From: DATFWC01 sp045801465
GTDB taxonomy: Bacteria; Pseudomonadota; Alphaproteobacteria; Rhizobiales; Xanthobacteraceae
Direction of reading: 5' to 3'
DNA: 8,258 bases
Assembly (NCBI GenBank): GCA_045801465.1
Contig: JBJMSU010000194.1
Coordinates: 1-8,258, forward strand
The first letter of the stretch is position 1. Every line of letters starts with the position of its first letter. Shown piece after piece: positions 1 through 5,956 of this stretch. A program made the position numbers and the translations under genes. The notes beneath the pieces were generated by a model. The model made no database searches. It saw only the letters and a list, made by a program, of their open reading frames with translations, and was not told the origin of the DNA.

Positions 1-101
1 TGCAAGATCTCGGCATCGAGCCGCACTCGATGGCCGCCATCGTGCCGTCTTATCTGTGGCGGTTCCGCAAGACCGGCCAATTTCGCAGCCGGCCGGCGTA
101 G
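1..101 (+). CDS. C-terminus of a complex I NDUFA9-like NAD(P)-binding protein (5' truncated by window)
   Basis: Only the last 32 complete codons plus the stop (TAG, 99-101) lie in the window, in the frame whose first full codon starts at position 3. The visible tail contains PSYLWRFRKTGQF. From memory this is typical of the C-terminal end of the alphaproteobacterial 'complex I NDUFA9 subunit family' proteins, which are atypical SDR-fold NAD(P)-binding proteins tied to respiratory complex I or quinone-related functions. These genes are often found beside uppP in Bradyrhizobium-type genomes, which fits the convergent uppP here. No catalytic or nucleotide-binding region is visible because the N-terminus lies outside the window. 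The family call rests on a short tail and on context only. Confidence 0.6.
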   Translation, partial: QDLGIEPHSMAAIVPSYLWRFRKTGQFRSRPA

Positions 102-108
102 GAAGAAT

Positions 109-165
109 GCGAATGGCGAATGGCGAATAGAGCCGGGTTCCATTCGCTATTCGCTACTCGCCATT
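109..165. repeat. Heptamer-repeat palindrome between convergent genes, possible bidirectional terminator
   Basis: The left side has three tandem heptamers (GCGAATG, GCGAATG, GCGAATA; 109-129). The right side has three related heptamers in inverted orientation (141-161). Arms 112-130 and 147-165 pair over 19 positions with one A-C mismatch and one G-T wobble around a 16-nt loop. It fills the gap between the NDUFA9-like stop and the uppP stop, where a shared terminator would sit, but it has no T-tract. I recall similar GCGAATG/ATTCGCTA palindromes scattered in Bradyrhizobium-type genomes, so it may be a dispersed repeat that also serves as a transcript end. Confidence 0.6.
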
Positions 166-168
166 GGC

Positions 169-975
169 CTACCCAATCAGGGCCAAGCCGATCAGCCCGA
201 GCGCGCCGACGAGGATGCGCCACCAGGCAAACAGCCCGAATCCATGGCGCGAGACGTAGTCGAGGAAGGTCTTGACCACGATCCAGCCGGCGATGAACGA
301 GGTGACGAAGCCGACCGCGATGATCAGGCCGTTGCCGGCGGAGAGCTCCGCCCGGCTCTTGTAGACCTCGTAGACGAACGCCCCGACCATGGTCGGCATG
401 GCGAGATAGAATGAGAACTCGGCCGCCGAGCGGCGGTCGGCGCCCAGCAGCATGGCGCCCACGATGGTGGCGCCCGAGCGCGACACCCCGGGAATCATCG
501 AGATGCACTGGATGAACCCGATGCCGAGATACATCGGCAGCGAAAATCGGGTCGCGTCGTAATAGCGTGGCTTGAGGTCGAGGCGGTCGATCCAGAACAG
601 CACCAGTCCGCCCACGATCAGCATGATGCACACGATCCAGACGTTGAACAGCACGCTCTTGATGACCCCATAGGCCAAGGCGCCGATCACTGCCGCCGGC
701 AGAAACGCGATCAGCACGCCGATCACGAAGCGCCGTGCCTCCGCATCGTTCGGCAGAGCCAGGGCGATCTTCCACAGCCGTACGAAGTAGATGGAGAGGA
801 GCGCCAGAATCGCGCCGAGCTGGATCAGCACCACGAAGGCCTTGCCGAATTCGTCATCGTCGAAGCCGAAGAAATGGTCCATCAACAAGAGGTGGCCGGT
901 GGAGGAGACCGGCAGATATTCGGTGAGCCCCTCGACGATGCCGAGAACGCACGCCTTGAACAGATCGAACAGCAT
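169..975 (-). CDS. uppP: Undecaprenyl-diphosphate phosphatase (UppP/BacA)
   Basis: This integral membrane enzyme removes a phosphate from undecaprenyl diphosphate to recycle the lipid carrier used for peptidoglycan and other envelope polymers; overexpression gives bacitracin resistance. The 268-residue product has the usual family length and is mostly hydrophobic helices. Two signature regions are clear. The first, at residues 12-31, is GIVEGLTEYLPVSSTGH (Glu15, Glu19, Ser25, His28, matching the catalytic Glu-rich motif). The second is PGVSRSGAT at 162-170, with the catalytic Arg166. The ATG at 975 is chosen because it starts directly at the conserved N-terminus and has GGAG seven bases upstream; the frame stays open to 1170 but the extra residues look like antisense of the neighbour. 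It is divergent from the GST gene and convergent with the NDUFA9-like gene, and is probably monocistronic. Confidence 0.97.
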   Translation of the reverse strand: MLFDLFKACVLGIVEGLTEYLPVSSTGHLLLMDHFFGFDDDEFGKAFVVLIQLGAILALLSIYFVRLWKIALALPNDAEARRFVIGVLIAFLPAAVIGALAYGVIKSVLFNVWIVCIMLIVGGLVLFWIDRLDLKPRYYDATRFSLPMYLGIGFIQCISMIPGVSRSGATIVGAMLLGADRRSAAEFSFYLAMPTMVGAFVYEVYKSRAELSAGNGLIIAVGFVTSFIAGWIVVKTFLDYVSRHGFGLFAWWRILVGALGLIGLALIG

Positions 976-1168
976 GAATTCGCTCCGTTGCGCACGAACG
1001 CTGGGGAAATGAGAGCCGGAGGCAGGAAGAATCGAAGCCGCATGCTTGTCGCGCAACTCGCTCGGGCTGGCAATGGGCCGGGGTTGCTCCATTGGCGCCT
1101 TTTCGATTAAGCAGACCGGCGGCCGCTTGCCTTCCCGCAACACCGGTGTCGAATCGCTTAAAACGATC
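976..1168. promoter_or_regulatory. Divergent intergenic region between uppP and the GST-queG-SDR cluster
   Basis: This 193-bp stretch separates the uppP start (minus) from the GST start (plus), so promoters for both transcription units should lie here. The uppP Shine-Dalgarno (GGAG on the minus strand) is next to position 985. I could not assign convincing -35/-10 hexamers or an operator on either strand. Frames that remain open through this stretch on both strands have no recognisable domain content. Confidence 0.5.
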
Positions 1169-1861
1169 ATGGTGATGCTGCTTCATCATCCGTTCTGCCC
1201 GCATTCGCGCTTCGTGCGGATTGCGCTTGCCGAATACGGCGCGGAGGTCCGCCTCGTCGAGGAGCGCGCGTGGGAACGTCGCGAAGGGTTCCTCGCCCTC
1301 AATCCGGCCGGGACCACGCCGGTTCTGGTGGACGACGGCTGCCCTGCGGTGCCCGGTGCGCAAATTATCGCTGAATATCTCGACGAGACATTCGGTCCCA
1401 CGATGATGGAGCGGCGACTCCTGCCGCAAGCCATGGACGGGCGCATCGAGGTGCGGCGCCTCGTCGGCTGGTTCAACGATAAATTCTTCGAGGAGGTGTC
1501 CGGTCCTCTGGTGATGGAGCGCGTCTACAAGTGCAGCATGACGGCCGAGCACGGCGGCGGCGCGCCCGATTCCCACGCGATTCGGGTCGCCCGCAATAAC
1601 ATTCGCTATCATCTCGCCTATATTGAGTGGCTGCTGCGCCGGCGGGACTGGCTGGCAGGCGACCGCCTGACCTATGCAGACGTGGCCGCCGCCGCACACC
1701 TGTCGATAGCCGACTACCTGGGCGATGTGCCATGGAACGAGGACGAGGCCGCCAAGAATTGGTACGCGCGGATCAAGTCGCGGCCGTCGTTCCGGCCGAT
1801 TCTCGGCGACACGCATCCGGGCGTGCCGCCGTCGCCGAGCTACGCCAACCTGGATTTCTGA
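1169..1861 (+). CDS. Glutathione S-transferase family protein
   Basis: The 230-residue product has a thioredoxin-like N-terminal domain followed by an all-helical C-terminal domain. The N-terminus begins with a short beta strand leading to CPHS (Cys10-Ser13), the position of the catalytic Cys/Ser in omega/beta-like GSTs. NPAGTTPVL follows near residue 50 and carries the cis-proline that holds the glutathione backbone. The helical domain includes DWLAGDRLTYADV, matching the conserved N-capping and hydrophobic staple motif of GSTs. Expected role: a cytoplasmic glutathione-dependent transferase or reductase; the substrate cannot be read from sequence. The ATG at 1169 is chosen because the fold begins immediately after it; 1175 is an alternative ATG and neither has a strong ribosome binding site. 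It is first in a probable operon with queG, whose start seems to overlap this gene's stop. Confidence 0.9.
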   Translation: MVMLLHHPFCPHSRFVRIALAEYGAEVRLVEERAWERREGFLALNPAGTTPVLVDDGCPAVPGAQIIAEYLDETFGPTMMERRLLPQAMDGRIEVRRLVGWFNDKFFEEVSGPLVMERVYKCSMTAEHGGGAPDSHAIRVARNNIRYHLAYIEWLLRRRDWLAGDRLTYADVAAAAHLSIADYLGDVPWNEDEAAKNWYARIKSRPSFRPILGDTHPGVPPSPSYANLDF

Positions 1862-3003
1862 CCGATCCGGATGCATTGAAGACCGCGCTCGGCGCCGCCG
1901 CGCGGGCGCACGGCTTCGACGTTATCGGGGTGGTGGCGCCCGACGCGATCCGGGGCGTCAAGGAGCGGTTCGCCACCTTCCTGGCCGATGGCGCGCACGG
2001 CGACATGGATTGGCTCGCGCGCGATCCGGACCGCCGCGCGGATCCGCAAACCTTATGGCCGCAGGTGCGCTCGATCATCATGCTCGGGCTCAATTACGGT
2101 CCCGCCGGTGATCCGTTGCGCATCCTTACGCGGCCTGAGCGCGGTGCCATATCGGTCTACGCGCAGGGAGACGATTATCACGACCTCATCAAATCCCGAT
2201 TGAAGGCCATTGCGCGTTGGCTGGTCGCGCGCGCGGGCGGCGAGGTCAAGGTCTTCGTCGACACTGCCGCCGTGATGGAGAAGCCGCTCGCCGCCGCCGC
2301 CGGGCTCGGGTGGCAGGGCAAGCATACCAACCTGGTGTCGCGCGAGCTCGGCTCGTGGCTCTTTCTCGGCGCGATCTTCACCACGCTCGAGCTGCCGCCC
2401 GACCGGGCCGAGAGCGATCATTGCGGCAGCTGCCGTGCCTGCCTCGACGTCTGCCCCACCGCCGCATTTCCGGCTCCCTACCGCCTCGATGCGCGGCGCT
2501 GCATTTCTTATCTCACGATCGAGCACAAGGGCCCGATCGCGCGCGAGCTGCGTCCGCTGATGGGCAACCGCATCTATGGCTGTGACGATTGCCTTGCCGT
2601 GTGTCCGTGGAACAAGTTCGCCCAGGCTGGCCGCGAGGCGAAGCTTGCCGCCCGCGAGACGTTGCGGGCTCCCCACCTTGCCGATCTCGCCCGGCTCGAC
2701 GATGCCGGCTTTCGCGCACTGTTTGCCAAATCCCCGATCAAGCGCACGGGACGTCATCGCTTCGTGCGCAACGTGCTCATCGCCCTCGGCAACTCGGGGG
2801 ATCCGTCGCTTGCTCCGCACGCCGAGCGCCTTCTCGGCGACGCTTCGCCGCTGGTGCGCGGGGCCGCGGTATGGGCGCTGGCGCGCCTCGACGAGGCGCG
2901 AGCACGGCAAGTTGCCGACGGATATCGAGCGGGCGAGCACGACCCCAGCGTGATTGAAGAATGGACGGCAGCGCTGGGATCGCAGATACAAGCGGGGACG
3001 TGA
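1858..3003 (+). CDS. queG: Epoxyqueuosine reductase QueG
   Basis: QueG performs the last step of queuosine synthesis, reducing epoxyqueuosine to queuosine at tRNA position 34 with a cobalamin cofactor and two [4Fe-4S] clusters in the cytoplasm. Numbering from codon 1858: VYAQGDDYHDLIK lies near 100; VDTAAVMEKP carries Asp135, the family's catalytic acid position; the first ferredoxin-like set is Cys189, 192, 195 and 199; Cys215 follows; the second set is Cys242, 245 and 249. A HEAT-like C-terminus starts near 302. From here the product is 381 residues, close to the roughly 380 usual for QueG. The start is uncertain: no ATG or GTG lies near. CTG at 1858 overlaps the GST stop as CTGA and keeps a family-like N-terminus; TTG at 1876 is the conservative alternative. 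Both imply coupling to the GST gene. Confidence 0.93.
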   Translation: MTDPDALKTALGAAARAHGFDVIGVVAPDAIRGVKERFATFLADGAHGDMDWLARDPDRRADPQTLWPQVRSIIMLGLNYGPAGDPLRILTRPERGAISVYAQGDDYHDLIKSRLKAIARWLVARAGGEVKVFVDTAAVMEKPLAAAAGLGWQGKHTNLVSRELGSWLFLGAIFTTLELPPDRAESDHCGSCRACLDVCPTAAFPAPYRLDARRCISYLTIEHKGPIARELRPLMGNRIYGCDDCLAVCPWNKFAQAGREAKLAARETLRAPHLADLARLDDAGFRALFAKSPIKRTGRHRFVRNVLIALGNSGDPSLAPHAERLLGDASPLVRGAAVWALARLDEARARQVADGYRAGEHDPSVIEEWTAALGSQIQAGT

Positions 3004-3027
3004 GCCGGCAGCTGCCGTCGAACCAAC

Positions 3028-3933
3028 ATGGCGAACCTGTTCTGCTTCGGCTTAAGCTATACGGCCGAACACTACATCCTCGCCTGCGGCGAGCGCCTGG
3101 ACCGCGTTGCCGGCACCGTGCGCGATGCCGCAAGGGCCGATCGCATATCCCGCGACGGCGTCGGCGGCAGGAAAGTTGCGGCGATCGCCTTCGATGGCGC
3201 GACGGCCGTGCCGGACATCGCCCGAGAGCTTGCCGCGACCGATTTTCTCCTCGTCTCTGTGCCCCCCGATGACGACGGCGATCCGGTATTGCGCCACTAC
3301 GCCCAGGCCCTCGTCGGCGCGCCTCGCCTTGCGGCCATCGTTTATCTCTCCACTATCGGGGTCTATGGAGATCACGACGGCGCCTGGATCGACGAGACCA
3401 CCACGCCCGCGCCGGTCACCGGGCGCAGCCGCGCGCGGCTCGACGCCGAGCAGGCCTGGCAAAGGCTGGCCACGCGAATGGGCAAGCCGCTGACGATCCT
3501 GCGGCTTGCCGGCATCTATGGGCCCGGCCGCAACGCCCTGGTCCAGGTCGCAAACTCAAGCGCCAAACGCATCGTAAAGCCCGGCCAGGTGTTCAACCGC
3601 ATCCACGTCGGCGACATTGCGCAGGCCATAGAGGCCGCATTTGCCCAGCGTGCCGACGGCATCTTCAACGTGACGGACGACGAGCCGACCCCGCCCGGCG
3701 ACCCGGTCGTGCTCGCCGCCCGCCTGCTCGGGGTCGCGCCGCCGCCGCAGGTGCCGTTCGCCGAGGCGGCGAGGACCATGAACCCGATGGCGCTCTCGTT
3801 CTACGGCGAGAGCAAGCGCGTGCGGAACGACAAGATCAAACGCGAGCTCGGCCTTCGGCTGAATTACCCCACCTATCGCGAGGGGTTGCGCGCGCTGTTC
3901 TCGGCCGGCGCCATCCACGCGCAGAATCTGTAG
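3028..3933 (+). CDS. Atypical SDR-family NAD(P)-binding protein (YeeZ-like epimerase/dehydratase fold)
   Basis: The 301-residue product has an extended-SDR-like Rossmann fold. It opens with a strand and a degenerate nucleotide-binding turn (FGLSYTA, residues 7-13, instead of the usual GxxGxxG). It then has VYLSTIGVYGD (105-115, strand 5 with the conserved Ser/Thr), LRLAGIYGPGRN (158-169) and RIHVGDIAQAI, the usual extended-SDR region after strand 6. The catalytic YxxxK is absent: its aligned position reads RSRAR (133-137). This resembles the YeeZ-type proteins, whose reaction is not established to my knowledge, so I assign only the fold. The ATG at 3028 begins directly at strand 1; no strong ribosome binding site precedes it. 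It lies 24 bp after queG and is probably cotranscribed with it. Confidence 0.85.
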   Translation: MANLFCFGLSYTAEHYILACGERLDRVAGTVRDAARADRISRDGVGGRKVAAIAFDGATAVPDIARELAATDFLLVSVPPDDDGDPVLRHYAQALVGAPRLAAIVYLSTIGVYGDHDGAWIDETTTPAPVTGRSRARLDAEQAWQRLATRMGKPLTILRLAGIYGPGRNALVQVANSSAKRIVKPGQVFNRIHVGDIAQAIEAAFAQRADGIFNVTDDEPTPPGDPVVLAARLLGVAPPPQVPFAEAARTMNPMALSFYGESKRVRNDKIKRELGLRLNYPTYREGLRALFSAGAIHAQNL

Positions 3934-4006
3934 GTGCCGGACCGGCCCGTTAGGAAATTGGAAATAAATTTATGGTTAACCAACGGTAAATCCGTTGGAG
4001 ACCGCA
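3934..4006 (+). promoter_or_regulatory. A/T-rich leader with CtrA-like motif and RBS-overlapping hairpin
   Basis: This 73-bp gap is unusually A/T-rich for the window. It contains GGTTAACC (3974-3981). TTAA at 3976 is followed after seven bases by TAAA, one mismatch from the CtrA consensus TTAA-N7-TTAA known from alphaproteobacteria. A perfect 7-bp inverted repeat, CCAACGG (3980-3986) and CCGTTGG (3992-3998) with a TAAAT loop, overlaps the GGAG ribosome binding site (3997-4000) of the next gene. The bases are seen directly; CtrA control and translational masking are inference. Confidence 0.45.
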
Positions 4007-4702
4007 ATGACGCAGACGAATCAGCCCGATGTTGCCCGGCCCTCGAAGCGCGACACCACGGCCCTGGTCCTGCTCGGGACCATGTTTATTGCGCTGGCGA
4101 TGATCGGCAGCGCTTCCCTCAGCGCCGTCGGACCCAGTGCCTTTCAGGACATCGTAAATGCCATCGGGTTCGGCCGCAGCTCGGCGATTGAAGCGGAGCA
4201 GCGCCGCCAAGCGGCTGTTCTCGATGCGCTGAGCGACATGATTCATACCGTATCCACCGACGTGGGCAGCTTGAGCACCCGCGTGAAGTCCGCCGACCGG
4301 AACGAGGTGGCGGCGAGCGACCGCTTCGCCCTGCTCGATGCCGATATTGCCGCCCTGGTGGCGGAAATCCGCTCACTGCGCGTGACGGGCAGCGAAACGT
4401 CCGGGCCGGCGACGGTGGTCCGCATCGACAATGGTCTGGAAGCGGCGCAGACCGATATCGTTGCGTTGCGCTCCTCGTTCGATGCGCATGAGCAGATTTA
4501 TCGCAAGGACATGGCCAGCATCACCAAGCGCATCGATCGCCTGGAGCAGCTGGTCAACCGTGATTTCACCAGCTCGATCCGCGCCCAGACGCGCAAGAGC
4601 AAGGTGCGGCGGATCCCGCGCGGCGTCGCCACGGCGCGGATCAAGAACACGACACCGGCCGCGACCGCGCAGGCAATCTACCTGCCCGACCGGCCCTACT
4701 GA
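4007..4702 (+). CDS. Single-pass membrane coiled-coil protein, tandem paralogue A (unknown function)
   Basis: I do not recognise a named family. The 231-residue product has a short polar N-terminus (1-17), one hydrophobic helix (about 18-41), a GFGR box (54-57) followed by I-E-A-E-Q-R-R-Q, then long charged heptad-like stretches typical of a coiled coil. A second block, LRSSFDAHEQ, leads to TKRIDRLEQ (173-181). The last 45 residues are basic (many Arg/Lys) and probably disordered. Predicted topology is N-in with the coiled coil in the periplasm. The ATG at 4007 has GGAG six bases upstream; a TTG at 3995 in the same frame would add four residues and lies inside the hairpin. It is clearly paralogous to the next gene: about 25 of 53 residues are identical across the helix/GFGR region and 18 of 29 across the C-terminal box. 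Confidence 0.85.
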   Translation: MTQTNQPDVARPSKRDTTALVLLGTMFIALAMIGSASLSAVGPSAFQDIVNAIGFGRSSAIEAEQRRQAAVLDALSDMIHTVSTDVGSLSTRVKSADRNEVAASDRFALLDADIAALVAEIRSLRVTGSETSGPATVVRIDNGLEAAQTDIVALRSSFDAHEQIYRKDMASITKRIDRLEQLVNRDFTSSIRAQTRKSKVRRIPRGVATARIKNTTPAATAQAIYLPDRPY

Positions 4703-4738
4703 TCCCGGCGTCGGTTCGTACAGCCGAGCGATTCGCCC

Positions 4739-4777
4739 CCACCTCTCTCCCTGGGGACCCCCGCAAGGGAGAGGTGG
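4739..4777. terminator. Hairpin between the paralogous pair, terminator-like or dispersed palindrome
   Basis: CCACCTCTC at 4739-4747 pairs perfectly with GAGAGGTGG at 4769-4777, and CCCT/AGGG extends the stem across a one-base bulge; the loop is G/C-rich. There is no T-tract. Palindromes of the type CCTCTCCC...GGGAGAGG are, from memory, scattered between genes in Bradyrhizobium-type genomes, so this may be a repeat copy doing terminator duty. It lies 36 bp after the stop of paralogue A. Confidence 0.5.
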
Positions 4778-4869
4778 CGGCGCGCTCGCGCCGGCACCCG
4801 CGAGACGTTAGCGAATTTGCAAGTTGTTTAGCCTATCAATTGGTAAACGTTCTGTTGTGAGTTTGTGTA
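4778..4869 (+). promoter_or_regulatory. Probable promoter region of paralogue B
   Basis: After the hairpin the sequence turns A/T-rich (about 4808-4869), as upstream of paralogue A. Both leaders contain TTTA followed by GGTAAA, 12 bp apart before gene A (3969-3972, 3985-3990) and 11 bp apart before gene B (4827-4830, 4842-4847). This may be a shared promoter or operator duplicated with the genes. I see no clear Shine-Dalgarno before the ATG at 4870 and cannot assign -35/-10 hexamers with confidence. Confidence 0.35.
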
Positions 4870-5583
4870 ATGTCAGCGTCGATCCGGTCGGGGCGCCACA
4901 GCCCCAAGAGCGATTCCACCGCATTTGCCCTCATGATCGGCATGGTCCTGGCGGTCGCCGTGACCGTCGGCGCGTCGTTGAGCTCGGCGGGCTCGGGCGC
5001 CCTGCAGGAAGCCATACGCACCATGGGCTTCGGACGCGATAGCGAGATCCAGGCCGAGCAGCGCAAGCAGACCACCGCCCTCGCCGAGATGGAACGCATC
5101 ATCAGCCGCATGGACAACGAGATCGGCGGGCTGACGACGCGCATCACGCGCGCCGAGTCGAACGAGACGGCTGCCAGCGAGCGTATCGCCAGGCTGGACG
5201 GAGAGCTCGCCACCGTCACGACCGACGTCAAGGATTTACGCCTGCGCAGCGAGAACGCCGGGGGTGAAGCATGGCGCAAGCCGGTCGATCACCTCAATAC
5301 CGCCGTCACTGGCGCCCGCAGCGACATCATCAACCTGCGCTCCTCGCTCGATGCCTACGACCAGACGCGGCGCGGTGACGTCGGTGCGCTGACCAAGCGT
5401 ATCGATCGCCTCGAGCAGGCGCTCGTGATCCGCGACGCCACCGCTTCCATCCCCAATGCGTCGCCGGCATCGCGCGGCGAAGCCGGCAGCAATGGAGCGG
5501 GGGGACTGTTCGGTTTGCGCGGCAGCGCACCAAGCGAATCGAGATCGGGCCACGTGATCGACATGGGTGCGGCTGGGCACTGA
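4870..5583 (+). CDS. Single-pass membrane coiled-coil protein, tandem paralogue B (unknown function)
   Basis: This unrecognised 237-residue protein has the same architecture as its upstream neighbour: a polar N-terminus (1-17), a hydrophobic helix (about 18-41), GFGR at 53-56 followed by S-E-I-Q-A-E-Q-R-K-Q, a long charged coiled-coil stretch, then LRSSLDAYDQ and TKRIDRLEQ (175-183). The C-terminus differs: it is Gly/Ser/Ala-rich and not basic (about 190-237), so the tails have diverged while the helix and coil are conserved. An in-frame stop at 4858 leaves ATG 4870 as the first start, despite a weak ribosome binding site. The 167-bp gap with a terminator-like hairpin suggests it can be transcribed separately from paralogue A. 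A structural, envelope or scaffold role is possible but is inference from topology only. Confidence 0.85.
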   Translation: MSASIRSGRHSPKSDSTAFALMIGMVLAVAVTVGASLSSAGSGALQEAIRTMGFGRDSEIQAEQRKQTTALAEMERIISRMDNEIGGLTTRITRAESNETAASERIARLDGELATVTTDVKDLRLRSENAGGEAWRKPVDHLNTAVTGARSDIINLRSSLDAYDQTRRGDVGALTKRIDRLEQALVIRDATASIPNASPASRGEAGSNGAGGLFGLRGSAPSESRSGHVIDMGAAGH

Positions 5584-5598
5584 TTCCAGCGCGGCAGG

Positions 5599-5633
5599 AA
5601 CTGGCCTTGGCTTGACAAGGCGCGCCGGCAGTT
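5599..5633 (+). terminator. Possible weak terminator hairpin after paralogue B
   Basis: GCCTTG (5604-5609) pairs with CAAGGC (5616-5621) around a six-base loop. An outer AACTG (5599-5603) can pair with CAGTT (5629-5633) across a seven-base bulge. No T-tract follows. It begins 16 bp after the stop of paralogue B and precedes the solute-binding-protein remnant, so it may end the upstream transcript. Confidence 0.25.
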
Positions 5634-5664
5634 CGCATCCTTCGGGCTTGGTCTGGTATTGTCC

Positions 5665-5953
5665 ATGCCCCGCCGCCGTTTCGGCTTATCCCTTCTCGCC
5701 CTCGTGCTCCTTGTCGCGCCGCCGGCGCGCGCGCAGGACTATCCGTGGCGGCCGATCCGGCTCATCGTGTCGAGCCCGGCCGGCAGCCTGGTCGACGTGC
5801 TCAGCCATTTGCTGGCGCAGGATGTGAGCGCGCGGTTTGGTCAGAGCATCGTCATCGACAACCGCGTCGGCGGAGTTCGCGTCGTATATTTCCGGCGAGA
5901 CCAGGAGATGGTCGCAGATCATCCCGGCCATGGGCATTGCGATTCAGGATTGA
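5665..5953 (+). pseudogene. TctC/Bug-family periplasmic solute-binding protein, internally deleted and frameshifted
   Basis: TctC/Bug proteins are periplasmic receptors of about 320-330 residues for tripartite tricarboxylate-type transporters. Here the ATG at 5665 opens a signal peptide (Arg-rich start, hydrophobic core, ARAQ cleavage region at residues 21-24). The family's YPWRPIRLIV and DNR regions follow, up to about residue 70 (5874). The sequence then jumps, in another frame (codons from 5873), to EFASYISGETRRW and a further 13 residues ending at TGA 5951-5953. That segment matches the normal C-terminal helix of these proteins (the E-T-x-x-W type ending). So both ends survive, while roughly 225 codons in the middle, including the ligand-binding core, are gone and the junction is out of frame. 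In frame 1 translation runs on to 5964, past the deacetylase start. It is non-functional as a receptor. No transporter membrane genes are in the window. Confidence 0.85.
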
Positions 5954-5956
5954 CAA

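Noticed and set aside
50..775. Open frame opposite uppP, about 240 codons
   Set aside because: Arg/His-rich composition without motifs; UppP on its proper frame has full length and both signatures.
854..1876. Long open minus-strand frame (about 340 codons) across the uppP-GST interval
   Set aside because: It is antisense to the well-supported GST and queG start. Its translation is His/Arg/Pro-rich with no fold motifs, as expected of a shadow frame in GC-rich DNA.
2053..2991. Open minus-strand frame of about 310 codons opposite queG
   Set aside because: The plus strand encodes QueG with both iron-sulfur motifs; the minus translation has no recognisable domain and arises from codon bias.
5612..5662. 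TTGACA at 5612-5617 and TATTGT at 5657-5662 as a sigma-70 promoter for the TctC remnant
   Set aside because: The two boxes are 39 bp apart, far beyond the usual 16-18 bp. Neither has a good partner at proper spacing.
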